Below are positions 1 to 12,400 of a stretch of DNA of 64,000 nucleotides, piece after piece (positions within the stretch are counted from its first letter, which is position 1; each line of letters starts with the position of its first letter). Both the position numbers and the translations under genes were made by a program. The DNA is from Volvox africanus. Lineage: Eukaryota; Chlorophyta; Chlorophyceae; Chlamydomonadales; Volvocaceae. The notes beneath the pieces are model-generated. The model was not told the origin of the DNA. It ran no database searches and was given only the letters and a program-made list of their open reading frames with translations. The DNA lies in contig BSDZ01000079.1 of the NCBI GenBank assembly GCA_030268105.1, positions 1,431,501-1,495,500 of the forward strand, given 5' to 3'.

Positions 1-2304
1 TCGTTCCCGCAAGCTGCCCAGCGTCGCGGCTTGTGCCCACTCCCAAAGCTCCCCAGCCATGATCGCCTACCCACAATTTGTCGGCGACCCGAACCCACCT
101 TGATGTAGGCTGGACCCAAATCCTCAATGATTCGACCAGCCTCTTTGGCCCGGACGGTCATGTTAGGCTCGAAAACACCAAGCTGCCAGTCAATTAGCAC
201 GTTTACGCAAAACCGGCCCATCTTCGAAAAAACCTGCCGGCTCGAGGGAAAACGGGACATTAAAAATGTTTAAAAATGGCACAGCAAGGCACGCAACGAA
301 AAAAATACCACGTTGCCCAGCATGTAACACCATGGCCAGGCTCCCATTGGTCATAAGTTTAGACCCGTCTGGGCTCACGGTGTTCCAAGGTCTGCGCACT
401 GTCATCATCCTTCCGCTCACCTGGGCGTTGCGGCGGAGCACCAACATGGGGCGCTGTGAAAAGTACGCATCTAGGCCCTTCGGGTCGTAACGCAGCGGCA
501 AGCCATCGGCCACAGCGGCGTCAGAACTGTCGCCCCCAACGCTGGCCCTTATCACGCTCGGGTAGGGTGCAGAAGGAATGCCAAACGCCGAGGTACCCGC
601 CGGTCCTGCCGTGGTGCTGGAGGCCGGTGCTGCTGGACTACCTCGCGGGATGCAGGCTACCAGGAATGCGAGGGCAAACATGGCCACCTGCGCCGGGCCC
701 ACATTGCTCCCCGTAGGTGTTGGGCCAGCCTGCGTTGCGCGGTCAATTTGCGGGCCATGTAGTGCGAATAAGGACCATGTGTTGAAGGACTGGCCTTCTG
801 CATGGGTTTCCAGGGAAGTGGCGCTGCCCAGGTTGAGGGTCAGACGTGAATGGTCCCTTCGAGGGTGCTAGCCAGCACGGCTTTCTCACCAGTAGCGCCT
901 CCTGCATCGCCTGCTGTGCCGCTAGCATGGCATCAATGGTCGTCTCGGTCCCTGGACCCGTCATCCGAACGGTGGTAACAAGCTGTTGTACGCCCAATAC
1001 GAGAGCGTTGGTCCAGCCCCATGCGCTTTGGGCGATCTGCAAGGAATTTGAAGGTTCAGTTGACCATGGACCGAAATTGTTGCGCATCGTCTTACTGGTT
1101 CCGATCGCGCGATGCTTGCGCTATGTACCTGTGTATCGACGACGCCATGTAAAGCGGTGATAATATTGTCCATGGTGCCACGCATGATGTCGTACGACTC
1201 GGGGTCCGTGGTCGCGACTGTGGCAAGGCGCTCGTGTGCCCAAGTCGCCAACGCAAACACTGACGCATGTGCGGCATCATTAGCCATGCCGGTGGCGGCA
1301 TCAGCGGCCAGAATCGCATGTGATGAAGTTCCGAGATCGGCGAGCACTGCATGGATATCGAAGACGTTACAAGGAAGGCAGTTCGCAATTCAGTCAGACG
1401 GACGCATAGTGGCTACGCCTCCTTATATTGCGTAAAACTGAAGTAAGCATGGGGCGTTTGGCAACAGCTTGCAACTTGCTCTAAGTCCCACAGCTCAAGA
1501 CCTTTTGCAGCAAATATGCGACTTCACCACTTCTAGAATTATGATGAGTTACGCCATAGTTGACGATGTGCGCTTACCTGGTGCAGCGAAGAGTAAGTCT
1601 TGCAAGGCCGGTTGCTGCTGAACAGAAGCCCAGCTTGATAGCTGCTGAAGTGTCTCAGACTACAATATGAAAAGGGAATACTTTGACTTACGCAACACTG
1701 CGCCTTCGACGCCGAAGTACAATTTCGGCGGTGAAACCGAACGGTTTCTCAGGTTTTGAAGCCACTAACCTCCGGTATAGACGACGCGGAGCTCAAGTAC
1801 GTTTGAACATGGTGGGTTGCGTGGAACACAGCGCTAGAACCTAGGGAGTTACAACATGGCGTAGAGGCCCACCGTAATTCCGGGAGATTTCACAAGGTTT
1901 CAATGTCAAATATGCTATTGATAACAACATATAAATAGCGGCTGGATGGTGAGCGAGTGTGTCGCTACCGACGAAAGATGAATAGCCATCACAGATGTAA
2001 GAGGCCCACCTTCAATGGCATGGTTCAAATGCGTTAGCAAATGGGAGACATCTGATCCGGAAGAATGCAGAGAGCTAACGATTAATTGACTTGCTGCGGT
2101 TGTCGTTGCGACGTCAAGCTGGTTTGCGGCCTCCCCAAATGCTGGCAGGCGTCCAGGGGCGCGCTGCCTGGAGCTCCGGCCTAACAATAGGCGTCTGCGC
2201 AAGTGAATGTTGCAGGTTACACTCTGTGCCAGAGTTGCGAGACCACATCCTGTAAGAAGGGGCAAAGCCAAGTCCAATCCTACCGTTCGAGCGGTCCGCG
2301 GCAT
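1..2304 (-). CDS. ABC1/ADCK-family atypical kinase, 5' part (gene runs off the left edge)
   Basis: Five exons read continuously on the minus strand: 2304-2010, 1346-1129, 1036-890, 789-421 and 233-99 (388 codons). A GTGGGT donor follows at 98. The fourth and fifth exons give the start of the ABC1 domain: a YDP...YFSQRP.LVLRR segment, then LIDWQLG and EDLGPAYIK, the lead-in to the family's KxGQ motif, which must lie in the next exon outside the window. ABC1K proteins are atypical kinases of plastids and mitochondria, linked to prenyl-lipid metabolism. The roughly 290 residues before the domain are Ala/Thr/Ser-rich and look helical. I do not recognise them. The start at 2304 is the first good ATG and is followed by a hydrophobic, transit-like segment. 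Family assignment is firm; the 5' exons rest on phase agreement only. Confidence 0.75.
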
Positions 2305-2450
2305 GCCAACATAGGGTGCGTTCTTGGTCCCGAGCTCACGACACTCCTTTTCATTTTTTGTTAGGAAAGAGGATTCCTTAATGAAAAAAGTCCACTTAAC
2401 ACTCAGGAGTAAACAACATAAAGTTCTCTGCAATTTTTGGTCACGTTTTT

Positions 2451-2462
2451 GTTTATATAACC
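2451..2462 (-). promoter_or_regulatory. TATA-like element in the kinase/FtsZ-like divergent promoter
   Basis: The plus strand reads GTTTATATAACC, so the minus strand carries TATATAAAC, about 150 bp upstream of the kinase ATG at 2304. The whole interval between the two divergent starts (2305-2810) is about 500 bp and must hold both promoters. The orientation assignment is an inference. Confidence 0.4.
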
Positions 2463-2810
2463 ACCCCCTAATACCTTGCCCAAAAAACTGGGCGTAACCG
2501 TGGTTTCCATCGGTGTATTTCGGAAAGGACAGTACTGCATCGTACAAGTTCTTTCGAAAAAAGGAGACAGCTGACCAAAGCTGACAGCTTCTAGCTCCGT
2601 TGCAATCTTGGGAGCTCAAGACATTTTCCTAATGCTGGGTGAATTTGGGCCTCGCAACAGTGCAGAGCTTTGGAAAAGTAAAATGCGCGTCGGAGTATCA
2701 GCGTAGCCAACGCCAGAAAGGCCCCAACTTTTCACATTCAAGCTAACTAGGACTGCTCGAACCTACAATCTTTCCTCAGCGATTGCAGAAGCCGAGAGCT
2801 CGTCGTGCTG

Positions 2811-5800
2811 ATGTTGTGTAGAATGCACACCTTACTATCTGGAGGGACCGATCTGACGCAGAAAATCCGCAAACATTCTAATCAGTGTTCAATTGGTAGC
2901 CATCTGTTGCGGTCTGGTACAAGCGTCTCTCTAGTCGCGACAACGTCAGTAAGTCATAGGGAACGGATTCCGGACTTGTGGGCATGTTTGGCAGCTGGCT
3001 GGCTGGGTGGTGCTACATTGAAAACGAATTGGACGCAGAAGTGCAAGCCGCGCTCAGCCATATGTCAATACCGTCAAGGCGACGAAGCTCAGGATTCAAC
3101 TTCTACAGCACCTATCAGCCCCAAACCGGCGACGGCAGCGCCTGTGGCTGTGCCTGATCGGGCGCCCCAGCAGAGAACGGTAGATTGGCGTTCAATTTTT
3201 GACCTGTCAGAGAACATGGCAATACTTTAAGAGCTTCCTTTTGCCAGCGCAGGCCCAGCTCAAAGTAATTGGACTCGGCCTCCGCGGTATCAGTGCCGTG
3301 AACCGCTTGATAGGTACGATGTCCTCGCGGCGCACTCAGGGCTTCGCTGTCTAGCACATTAAAAATTTACCTGTCTGGTAATGCAGGATCCGAAACCTTG
3401 CCGGAAGCAGAGTTCTGGGCGCTGGACTCCGATAAGCGAGTACGTGTGGCTATGGTGGAAATGGGGGATGTCATAGGCGGTTGACGGAATTTTTGTGTCG
3501 GGAATACTGCGGCTTTCCTAACAAACTATTTTCATACCGTTTGGTGGTCGGATTTTGGTGATGCTCCAATTCCTGGACAAGTAGCTTTCGTCCCGTTTCT
3601 CCAACTTATTCGTTGTGCACCTTCCTGCGTTCGCTTAGGGACCCATCATGCAACAGTTCGAGCCTAAAGAACTCTCAGGGTGTCACCTCTACCTGTTCAC
3701 ACGACCGCCCTGCCTTGATACTGTCGCGTAATGCCAGGTGCTGTCTACAGCTGATGCAACGACACGCGTGCTGGAAGTAGGTCCGGGCGATGACTCGTGC
3801 CTCAGTCCGGCGGAACTCATGGCACTTTCTAGCGGCTTGGACACCCCGCCTGGGCAGGAGGCGCCAGATGGTCACGCGGGCGCGGTGTTCGTATTAGGCT
3901 CTGCGTTCGGCAGCCCAGGCGGCGCTCCCATGGTGCGGAGCAAGAGGGGCAAAATCCTTTGGGAACGTGGATAACAAGATTCTGTTGACAACGCTCATGA
4001 TGATAAAGAAGCTAGCAGACGGGGGAGACGTTCAAACTTAATTTTACAGCTCTTCCACGCAGACGCGTGGACGGGACGGGACGTGAACGGGAGCGCTTCC
4101 CCAGCGCGCGTGGCGTGTCAGCTGTGTCATATCGGGAGTTGACGACAGGTGTGCCCTGGTTCCGACGCATCCATGCGTTTAACATAGTAATATAATGATT
4201 AGTAAATCCGTCCTGGATTAGCCGGGCTACCGCTCCCCACAAAGACAGCAAGATTGTGCCCTCGTATGTGTCGCGTCTTATCCTTTTCCGGTACTTCTCC
4301 TTCCATTGGACATTACGGTCGTTGCACTGCAGCTCCTGCAGCTTGTTCGGCACCTGCGGCGCCAGGGCTACTTCGTCGCTGCTGCGCTTACGCGGCCATT
4401 TGAGTTCGAGGGTACGAGACGGCTGGAGGTTGCGGATACACTGATCAGCATGATGGAGGAGGTGGCGCACCTCGTGGTGCGTGCTCGGGGATACATTTTC
4501 GTAGTCGAGGGAAACCTTGGATTCTGGTAGAATGACAGCAAATGACACAACACGCACCATCAAACTCCAGCTTAAGTATTTTAGCTTGAGCGATCGGATT
4601 GTTTTCTGGCTAGCATGCGCTTTGGGTTCGTGGGTGCAACCTTGTCAGGTTGGTGACCCGCTCATGGCGACTAGACCACGATCTTGGCCACCCTACATTT
4701 TCAGTGTGTGCTAAAGCTCTGGCTGCTGCGTTGGCGCTGGCGGTGGCGTCGGCTTTGTCGTCACTTAATTTATATTATTGTTTTTCAAAAAAATTAATAA
4801 AGATCACAATAAACAAAAAGCAAAAATAACTTGAAAACAGATATAAATATAAACATTTATGAAGATTTAGATTATTCTGAACTTGTTAGGTTTTTGCAAC
4901 GTTTCTCGGTGCAGGTAGTGATTGCTCAGGGCGTGCTGACCCGCGCCAGTGCCGACATGACGATGAGTCAAGCGGAGGCCATAGCTGACAACACGCTGGT
5001 CTATACCGTTCAGTCTACGCTATGGGCCTTGCGGTACGGCTCTTCACGTTCCTTCGCATTGGTCGTGTAAATGAGACGCGTGGCCCAGCTACCGTAATTA
5101 GCGCAGCTGCTTTAGTTCCTGTGCATTTCTAATCATTCAAACATCAAGTGATGAAGTACCTACAAAAGAGGCTTACCCCTTCCCAAGCACACGCTTATGT
5201 AGCAGTTCGGGTCCAACCACAAGCAATACTATGTAACCTCGGCATGTCCTCTGAAAGAGCCGCAGCTCATGGGTGACCGCTTCATTGTGTATTGCCCCTC
5301 CTGCTTCGGGATGCAACATAGCACATCACCGCTTGCCTGCATAGGTCCGATTGCTGCATCACCTGCACGAGCACATGAGCCCTGCTGATTCAGCCACCAT
5401 TACGCTGTGTTACGGGCAGGGCGCCCGAGGTATTGAAGGTGTCGCACGGCGCCTTCCTGTGGCATGGACGTGACTTGCGCAACATCCGGCGCCCGCTGTT
5501 TCCTCCTATGATGAACCTGCTGTCGTGTCCAGGTAGGTATGTGCGACTGAGGTAGGACCCCATCATGCGGGTTGCACGTCATTGTTAGCCGCCGGTGACG
5601 ACATTGTGATAGCGTACCAACTCGATCCAAGGCGCGTGCCATGGATAGATTTGGCACGCCATCACGCAATCAGTTCGATGTTTTATCTGGTGTGCGGTAA
5701 ATGAAGTCGATGCTCGTCGTTTGGCCCATTGAACTTATTTATTCTATCCATCTTATCTTTACGAACCGTGTGCAGGCCATGCAACGCTTGGTCGTGGACA

Positions 5801-8800
5801 GGCAGCACTGCCCCTCCCGATGATGCAGCAGGCCGGCTTGGCCAGCGCGTTAAGCACTCTGGCTGAGGACGCAGTCAAGGTATGTCGGTGGAGTTTCAAT
5901 AGGGATGCCCACGAATTATCCCAAAACGTGTAGAGGCCAGCAAATCAAAGCTCAAAGCTGTCCGCATGGCCTGAGTTTGTGGTATTGAAAATCATCTAGT
6001 CGAGGACAATGGCTCCAGGCTTGGATGTGCCGTGCTCGGTGGTTGCAGGCGGCCTCGGAATCGCCCTTCCTCGACAACAAGCTTGAGAGCGCGACTGGTG
6101 TGCTGTGCGTATTGCGGGTGCCGCCGTCTGCAATGGGGGTGCTTCCGGGGGGGAGCACCAGGCCACGCAGCAGCAGCAGCAGCTTGGGCCAGGGGAACCC
6201 CTTGGTGGCGGACAACCATAAGGAGTACGCACTGCGATCGTCTGTACAAGTAAGGTCTTGGAAACTGCATGTAGTACGGACGCATTCTCTTAAGGCAATC
6301 GTACCTCCGTGTGGCTAATGCAAGTTGGTAGGCAACGTATCGTTATGTGTAGGTGGTTCTTATGCCATTCATATTGCAGGTAGCCGCCATGACGGTGAAG
6401 GAGCTAGTGGGGCCGCACTGCCACGACATAATCGTCTGCCCGCAACTTTGTCCTGACCTGGAGACGGACCAGGACAACGGTAAATCCATGGCACCATTGG
6501 AGACCGCGGCACCAGAAAAGTCGGCTGGCATACCAGGAGAGCAAATCCCTGTCGACGCCACCAAAGCGGACGGGTCGGCGACGGGGCGGGCAGCTATTGT
6601 GGATCCCAAGGAGCAGCGAAAGCATGCACATCTGGTGCGGGTGGAGGTATCGCTGTTGGTTTTGGAGCGCATCGAGGAAGCTGGTAAGGTTATACAAATA
6701 GAGTGTACATCCGAAGGGCGCCTGTTGTCACCATCTCCCGCGGCATGATGATAGTGTTGTGTTCGGGGTGACGAGAAAGCTTCAGAGCTCAGGCTGAAGA
6801 CGGACGCAGACGTGCACGCTTAGGCTCTCGGGTCAGCATCTAATTCCTGCGGACCTGCATAGCCAACCTAAGCCCAATCCTCCCGGTTGCAAATACCGAT
6901 GTCCCAACGCAGCCGAACCGAAGGTTATCGTGGGGCACAAGTCAGCCCACGACACTCCAAGCAAATCCTACCAAACCTCTGCTGCTGCATCAGCGGCGGC
7001 CGCAGTACCTTCATCGGTATTGCCGACTGCAGCCACGGCGCGCGACCGGATGACATCCGTAATTGGGCCGCGGTTGCCGTCTGTGCCTCGACGGATGCCT
7101 GCGCCAGGTGCAGCCACACCGGCCTCCGGCTTCTTTAGCGGGCAGCCGCTTCAGCCCACGGCAGCAGCAACAGTAGCATCCCCGGCACCAAGCGTCCAGC
7201 CGGCCTGGCAAGGTGCTTCCATGGATACGGGGACAGGTGTGGAAGGGCTGCCGACGCCCTCGAGCTTGACCACTCCCGGGTCCCCCACGATAGATCAAGG
7301 GAGCGGCAGCGCCGATCCGTCAGATGCAGCAGCCGCAGAAGCAGCGGAGAGCATCAGGGCGCGCAAGCAAGCGCGGCTTGCTGCGATGTCTGCCCTTGCC
7401 GGTGGCACACCGCTGGGCGGCGCTGGTGGGAGCACCGGCAACATGGCGCATGAGGTTGCGGCCTTGCACAGGCATGTTCATGTCGCCAGCAACGCTGCAT
7501 CACCATGGGGTGGAGGTATCTATGCGCGGGCCAATCCACAACAGCCACAGCAGCATGCTGCTATCTCGCTCACCCCAGCCCCCGAGGCTGGTTTGGCAAA
7601 TGGTGGCTCCAGCGGCGGCATGTTCGGACTGCAGATACCCCGCATGGCAGACAACCTGGTAGGTGGTCATGAGGACGTAAAAAGGCTCTCGCGCTCTCTA
7701 CACACTTCGATGCTGCTGGGACCAGTGACCCCTCCTCCTTTAATTCCCGGATCCACCCATGGTGTCCCAGCAGGTTACCTCGCTGGTGGCGCAGTCGCTG
7801 GACTTGCCACCGAGGGCTGCCCGCTGGCGTCACCAGCAGCGCGCACCGCCACACCACGCTCGTGGCGCATTCCAGCTCCCTAAGGTACCAAATACAGCGC
7901 CGAGTTGCACCCTTTATAATCACCATGTTATTTACCTATGCATGTGTTCCTAAGGAACCAGGTAAACACAGTTATGCAATCCGTGCTACCAGCCTGTGGA
8001 TAATGGACAGTCAGTGAAACGTATGGACGGCATGGGATACGAAGACATGGGCACGTGTTCCATGTGTACCACCACTCCCAAGCCAGTACCGTATGTCGAG
8101 GTCAGCATAGGCAAGGGAGCTCCTCCATGTGTTGGTCCTTCCAGCATCAAGAAAACTGTTAAATTCCGACAAAAATTGCAAGCTCGCACGCTCACGTCAA
8201 CACGTTGAATTGTAAGTTAACGCGCTTACTGACATTCCTGCCCAGCAGGTTGATATCGACCCTCACGAGACGGAGGAGAGCTGGTTGGATGGGGTTGCTG
8301 GCAATCAGGTACGGTCCTGTCATGCCGCTTCCGGAATATGGGGGGAACAAGCTCCGCGCAAAATTGATTTTCCTTGCATTTCGTGATGCGAGAAGAACCT
8401 CCACTTTCCTGAACGGGCACATGGATTAGCTGCTTTGGTTATCCTCCTCCGCCTCCGTTCGTGGATCGTGTGCTTGCGGCATCCGCAGCATATGCCTAAA
8501 TGGCATGTTTCTGGCCCTTTTCACCCTCTAAAGAACATAGAGGAAACGGAATGCTTGCTTCCGTGCACGTCTCACACGCGCGGAGAGCAACATGCAAACA
8601 CATACATCCTCGCGTTGAAATGCCTGTTCCGTATTGCATATCTCGCAGAATGAAGGTCTGGGCCGAGGTCTGCAGCAGCTGATTATGGGGATGCGGCTGC
8701 CAGGCCTCCCTTCCGATGACGGGGGCCAACCAGCTGGGCGGGCGGGGGGGAGCACTCGGGTTCGCAACCGGGTGGCGGGCATGCTGGATATTGAGCGGAA

Positions 8801-8834
8801 GGACTTGTGGGATGCCCCGATGGGTGGCGTTTAA
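2811..8834 (+). CDS. Divergent FtsZ-like (ARC3-like) plastid-division-type protein, about 921 aa
   Basis: Fourteen exons: 2811-3179, 3253-3313, 3387-3439, 3738-3932, 4333-4476, 4915-5033, 5420-5532, 5776-5879, 6049-6249, 6380-6683, 6913-7658, 7774-7884, 8249-8308, 8649-8834. Lengths sum to 922 codons. Residues 1-123 look like a transit peptide plus linker. Residues ~124-550 follow the FtsZ fold in order: KVIGLGLRGISAVNRLI (T1), EFWALDSDKR (T3), LGSAFGSPGGAP (T4), ALTRPFEFEGTRR, QGVLTRASADM, GHATLGRGQA and SPFLDNKLESATGV. The Gly-rich T1 and the GGGTGTG-type T4 signature are eroded, and no NLDFAD-type catalytic loop is seen; its region reads RDLRNIRR. This resembles plant ARC3, whose FtsZ domain is degenerate, but I see no MORN repeats. 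The last ~370 residues are Ala/Pro/Ser/Gly-rich. The start could instead be ATG 2823. FtsZ kinship is firm; loss of GTPase is inferred. Confidence 0.85.
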
Positions 8835-8857
8835 TAATAGGGTGGTTGGAGTTGTTA

Positions 8858-8884
8858 TGTAAGATCTAACGCAGTGGGGTGTAA
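8858..8884 (+). terminator. Polyadenylation signals of the FtsZ-like gene
   Basis: Two TGTAA pentamers, at 8858-8862 and 8880-8884, lie 24-50 nt after the stop codon. TGTAA is the usual poly(A) signal of Chlamydomonas-type algae. Confidence 0.5.
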
Positions 8885-9405
8885 TTTTATGGGGGACATG
8901 TGCACATGTGCTGGCCCGCAACTAGGTGCCCACAGGATTCACGTCACGCATAGAGTCATTGTGGAGGCGGCTGAATCTAGCAGTGCCCTGCTTTCTTCTG
9001 CCACTTGCATCGGTTAGCAGGTGTCCATGATTGTGCTGGGCTGTTGCATGTGCCCTTGGCATGTGTGGGTCACATCGGTAGTCGAGTAGTGGGAAGTGCC
9101 GAGAGCGTAAGCGTAGGCTTCCGGAACGCACAGAAGTAGTGCTGATCATAGGTACAAATGTTATGCATTGGGATAGGTTGCAGAGTCGTGATACTCGTCT
9201 CAGGTTTGGCATTTGTGTTGAATGACCTGTGGTGAACGAGATACGGGATTGAGCTGCATAACGCAGCATGCGGGGCACGGGTGAGGACAGAGAAGTGTTC
9301 AGCTTGGCTGGATGCAACAATCGACATAGTTTACTTACGTTTGTGATATTTAAGGTCCCACCATTGCACTGTTACAGATTTTTACGGGTCTCAAGAAAGA
9401 AAGAA
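8885..9405. other. Intergenic region
   Basis: About 520 bp between the FtsZ-like gene and the deacetylase start. I see no coding exon, RNA gene or clear TATA element here. Confidence 0.5.
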
Positions 9406-12400
9406 ATGACCGTAGAGGCGTTTGAGCTAGATGAGACGCGCTTTGTTGATCTATTGCGTAATTTGATTGGGGAAGCCAGGCATCTTCAAAACAATCCTCC
9501 TGAGGCCGTGCCAAAGGAGGACCGAGGTGGGATGTCGGGACTTTCAAGGCGGGAGCATCGCATCTTTTCCTCTCATCAACATTCGGGCGTACATAAGGCA
9601 TAACTTTTGTAAGCGTTATCTTAGTGTTCGTATGTATGTTTCACTCTTATGCCCGATGATCGCGACCAATGGCAGCTGCGCGGCATGTTCTTGACGTGCT
9701 TCAACCACTGAGCGAGGACGAAGGCGGACCACTTCGCATTCGGCACATCTCCTACGTGGAGGGGCGAGGAAATATCATCGTTGAGGTGTGGCGGGTAGAG
9801 CTCGCCTCGAGGTCCAGGGGCGACTGGGGAAAGCTTAAACCGAGTCGTAGTAGTGCAGCACCGATTTCTTACCTGGATTCCCATTGAGCTCTCAAAGCGG
9901 CAACGCCTCCTGGATGGACATATGGCTACGACAACGCAACTGTGCTTAACTGATCCACCAGCCGCCCTACGTGTTGCACGAGCCGCGCTTTCACAGGATC
10001 AAACAAGACTCGAGGCTTGCGCTGTTGTCAATCATTAAAGTTTGATGGGTGTGGCCTCATGATTCCACTCATCCCCAAGCATTACATTATCATTCATCCG
10101 AGGCATTTCATGTTGCCTTACACCCTTTGCAGTACCCCGGGGAACAAGATGGCGGCATCATGTCATTCGTCGGCTGCCATATGGACGTGGTGGGTATGAG
10201 GACGGAACTCTCGGCCATTATTGATGCGTGTTATGCTGTGTGTTGTGTGTATGTATGTTATGCGTATTATGCTGTGTTGTGCAATGTAGGATACGATATG
10301 AGGTAGGCGCCTTACCTTCTTTCGTAAAGCAATTTACGAACGCTGCCTGCAATCGGCAAACTAACACCAAGCGGTTACGATAGGTTCGATGCGTAATTTG
10401 TAAAGATGCGAGCATCCCAGGTGCCCACTGTGCTGTGTTTATCAGCACCAGAACCTATCAATTGCTTGCTTGTGAGCTTGTTACTAATTTAAATTTCCTG
10501 TTTTATCTCGAGTGTGGACAGACTGCGCAGCTCGTGTGAAGTATGGCAACCATACATATTCATGAACAGCCTGCAGCGATTCGCTGTGTGTGTCGCACGA
10601 GCTCTGTTGAAACCGTATTCGCTGGCTGTGGTTTGTCCCGCTTTCGCCATTCCATCGAAAAACACACACGGATCGGTTTCTCAGGTGACTGCCAATCCGG
10701 ACACCTGGAGCTTCGACCCGTTCTCGCTATCGATCGAAGGAGACAAGCTGTGCGGCAGGGGCACTACAGACTGCCTGGGACACGTGGCGCTCGTGACCGA
10801 GTTCTTCAGGTAAAGGACGTATCCTGCGTCGTGAAGGACTCGATGCTCCTCTTTTTCATAACGTGGTCGCTCCACACTCAGGTTCTAGGCATCGTGGTTG
10901 CCGCGCACATGGGGCGTTTCGCTGCCCGATATGCCCCAAATTTGGTAAATGCCTTCGTGCACGGCAACCTGTAATCAATTGCCCCAGTCCCTTCCCGCCG
11001 CATTCCATGTTTTAGACATCTAGCGAGCTCCACCAGCTCATGGGCAATGGGTGAGTGCCGCGGGAATTCGCCGGTTGGGACGCGGCGGGCGGGCGGGGTG
11101 ATTGCAGCCTGCAATCTACATCCCACAGCCCTTAAGCAGCCGGAAGTCTAAAGCTAAATGGATGTCACCCTCGTCACCAACCCATGCAGGCAGCTGGGCG
11201 AAAAACGTCCCAAGCTTAAGCGCACCCTGGTTGGCGTGTATATCGCCAACGAGGAGAATAGCAAGGTGCGCTCGCGTTAACAATGACCGACCGGGAGCCG
11301 TAAGCCGGCCGGGCGGTTGCTTAGCACTGTGATGCACTGGGCGCTGTGGGGTTACGGTTGGGGAGTGAGCTGTAGAGGCGCTGAATGAGGGTCCATTCCG
11401 GACAGAGGCCCGCCGCGCTACGTTTCTACTGCACAACCAGACAGATGGACTTTATAACCAGACACATCTGCATCGCTGTTCCTAACTGCCTAATCAAGCA
11501 GATCCGCATCGTGGCAGGTAGTGGGATCTGTCTACACTACGTGCAACTAGCGAAAAGGCACCCGGACTGCTACGCACCTTTACTGATTCCATTATTGTTC
11601 CATTATCCATTATCGTTTCTTCACTCCATTGTCGTCAGTTTCCTCGCTTTGGAAGTTATCTACCAAACGAAAGCGCAATGCCGTACCAGGCACACATTCC
11701 TGCACCCGCGGCCATACGCAACACCCATGCATGCACGTCCCCAACGAAACCATTCGCGCCGGTTGCCACACACTCACTCACACAGATCCTGGGCATCGGC
11801 ATCGACGAGCTCGTGTCTCAGCATCTTCTGGACGGCCTTCGCTCAGGACCATTGTACTGGTACGTAAACTACGAATCTTCCGACCAAGTGACAGCCTTTA
11901 TCTCCGCAAGCCTCACCAGCTGTTTCCGTTTACATCACCCCGCAGCCGCATGAGAGCCCTCTTGGAAAGCCGGTCGTCGTGGTTAGCTCTCCACGACGGG
12001 AGCTAACCACAATTTTCCGCGTTTGAGATAGGCGGCTAGATGCCCCGAACTGGTCTGGTGCAATGCCTGTATGCAGCGTGACCGGGAGACTCACGTCAGG
12101 CTGGCCCCCTCCTGTTTAACCCTCCTTAATTGGTGAATTGAACCGCCCCATCGGCACCTTGGTCACCCCTTCGCCACCTTGGTCACCATCCCTTTTTGCA
12201 ACTATTGGTGCACTTCTCTGTTCAAAAGAAAGGCGCTCTCGCTCTCACGATATTACTTCTTCCTTCCTTCTTATTCTCTTTACACATGGCGTATCGGTCA
12301 TCTCAACATTTTCATCTCCGGTCGGTTTCTTCCTTTTACTATCTTTATTGCCATCGCGCCCTAGGGTGGACGTGGCCGATTCGCAGCCGTGCATCGGTAC

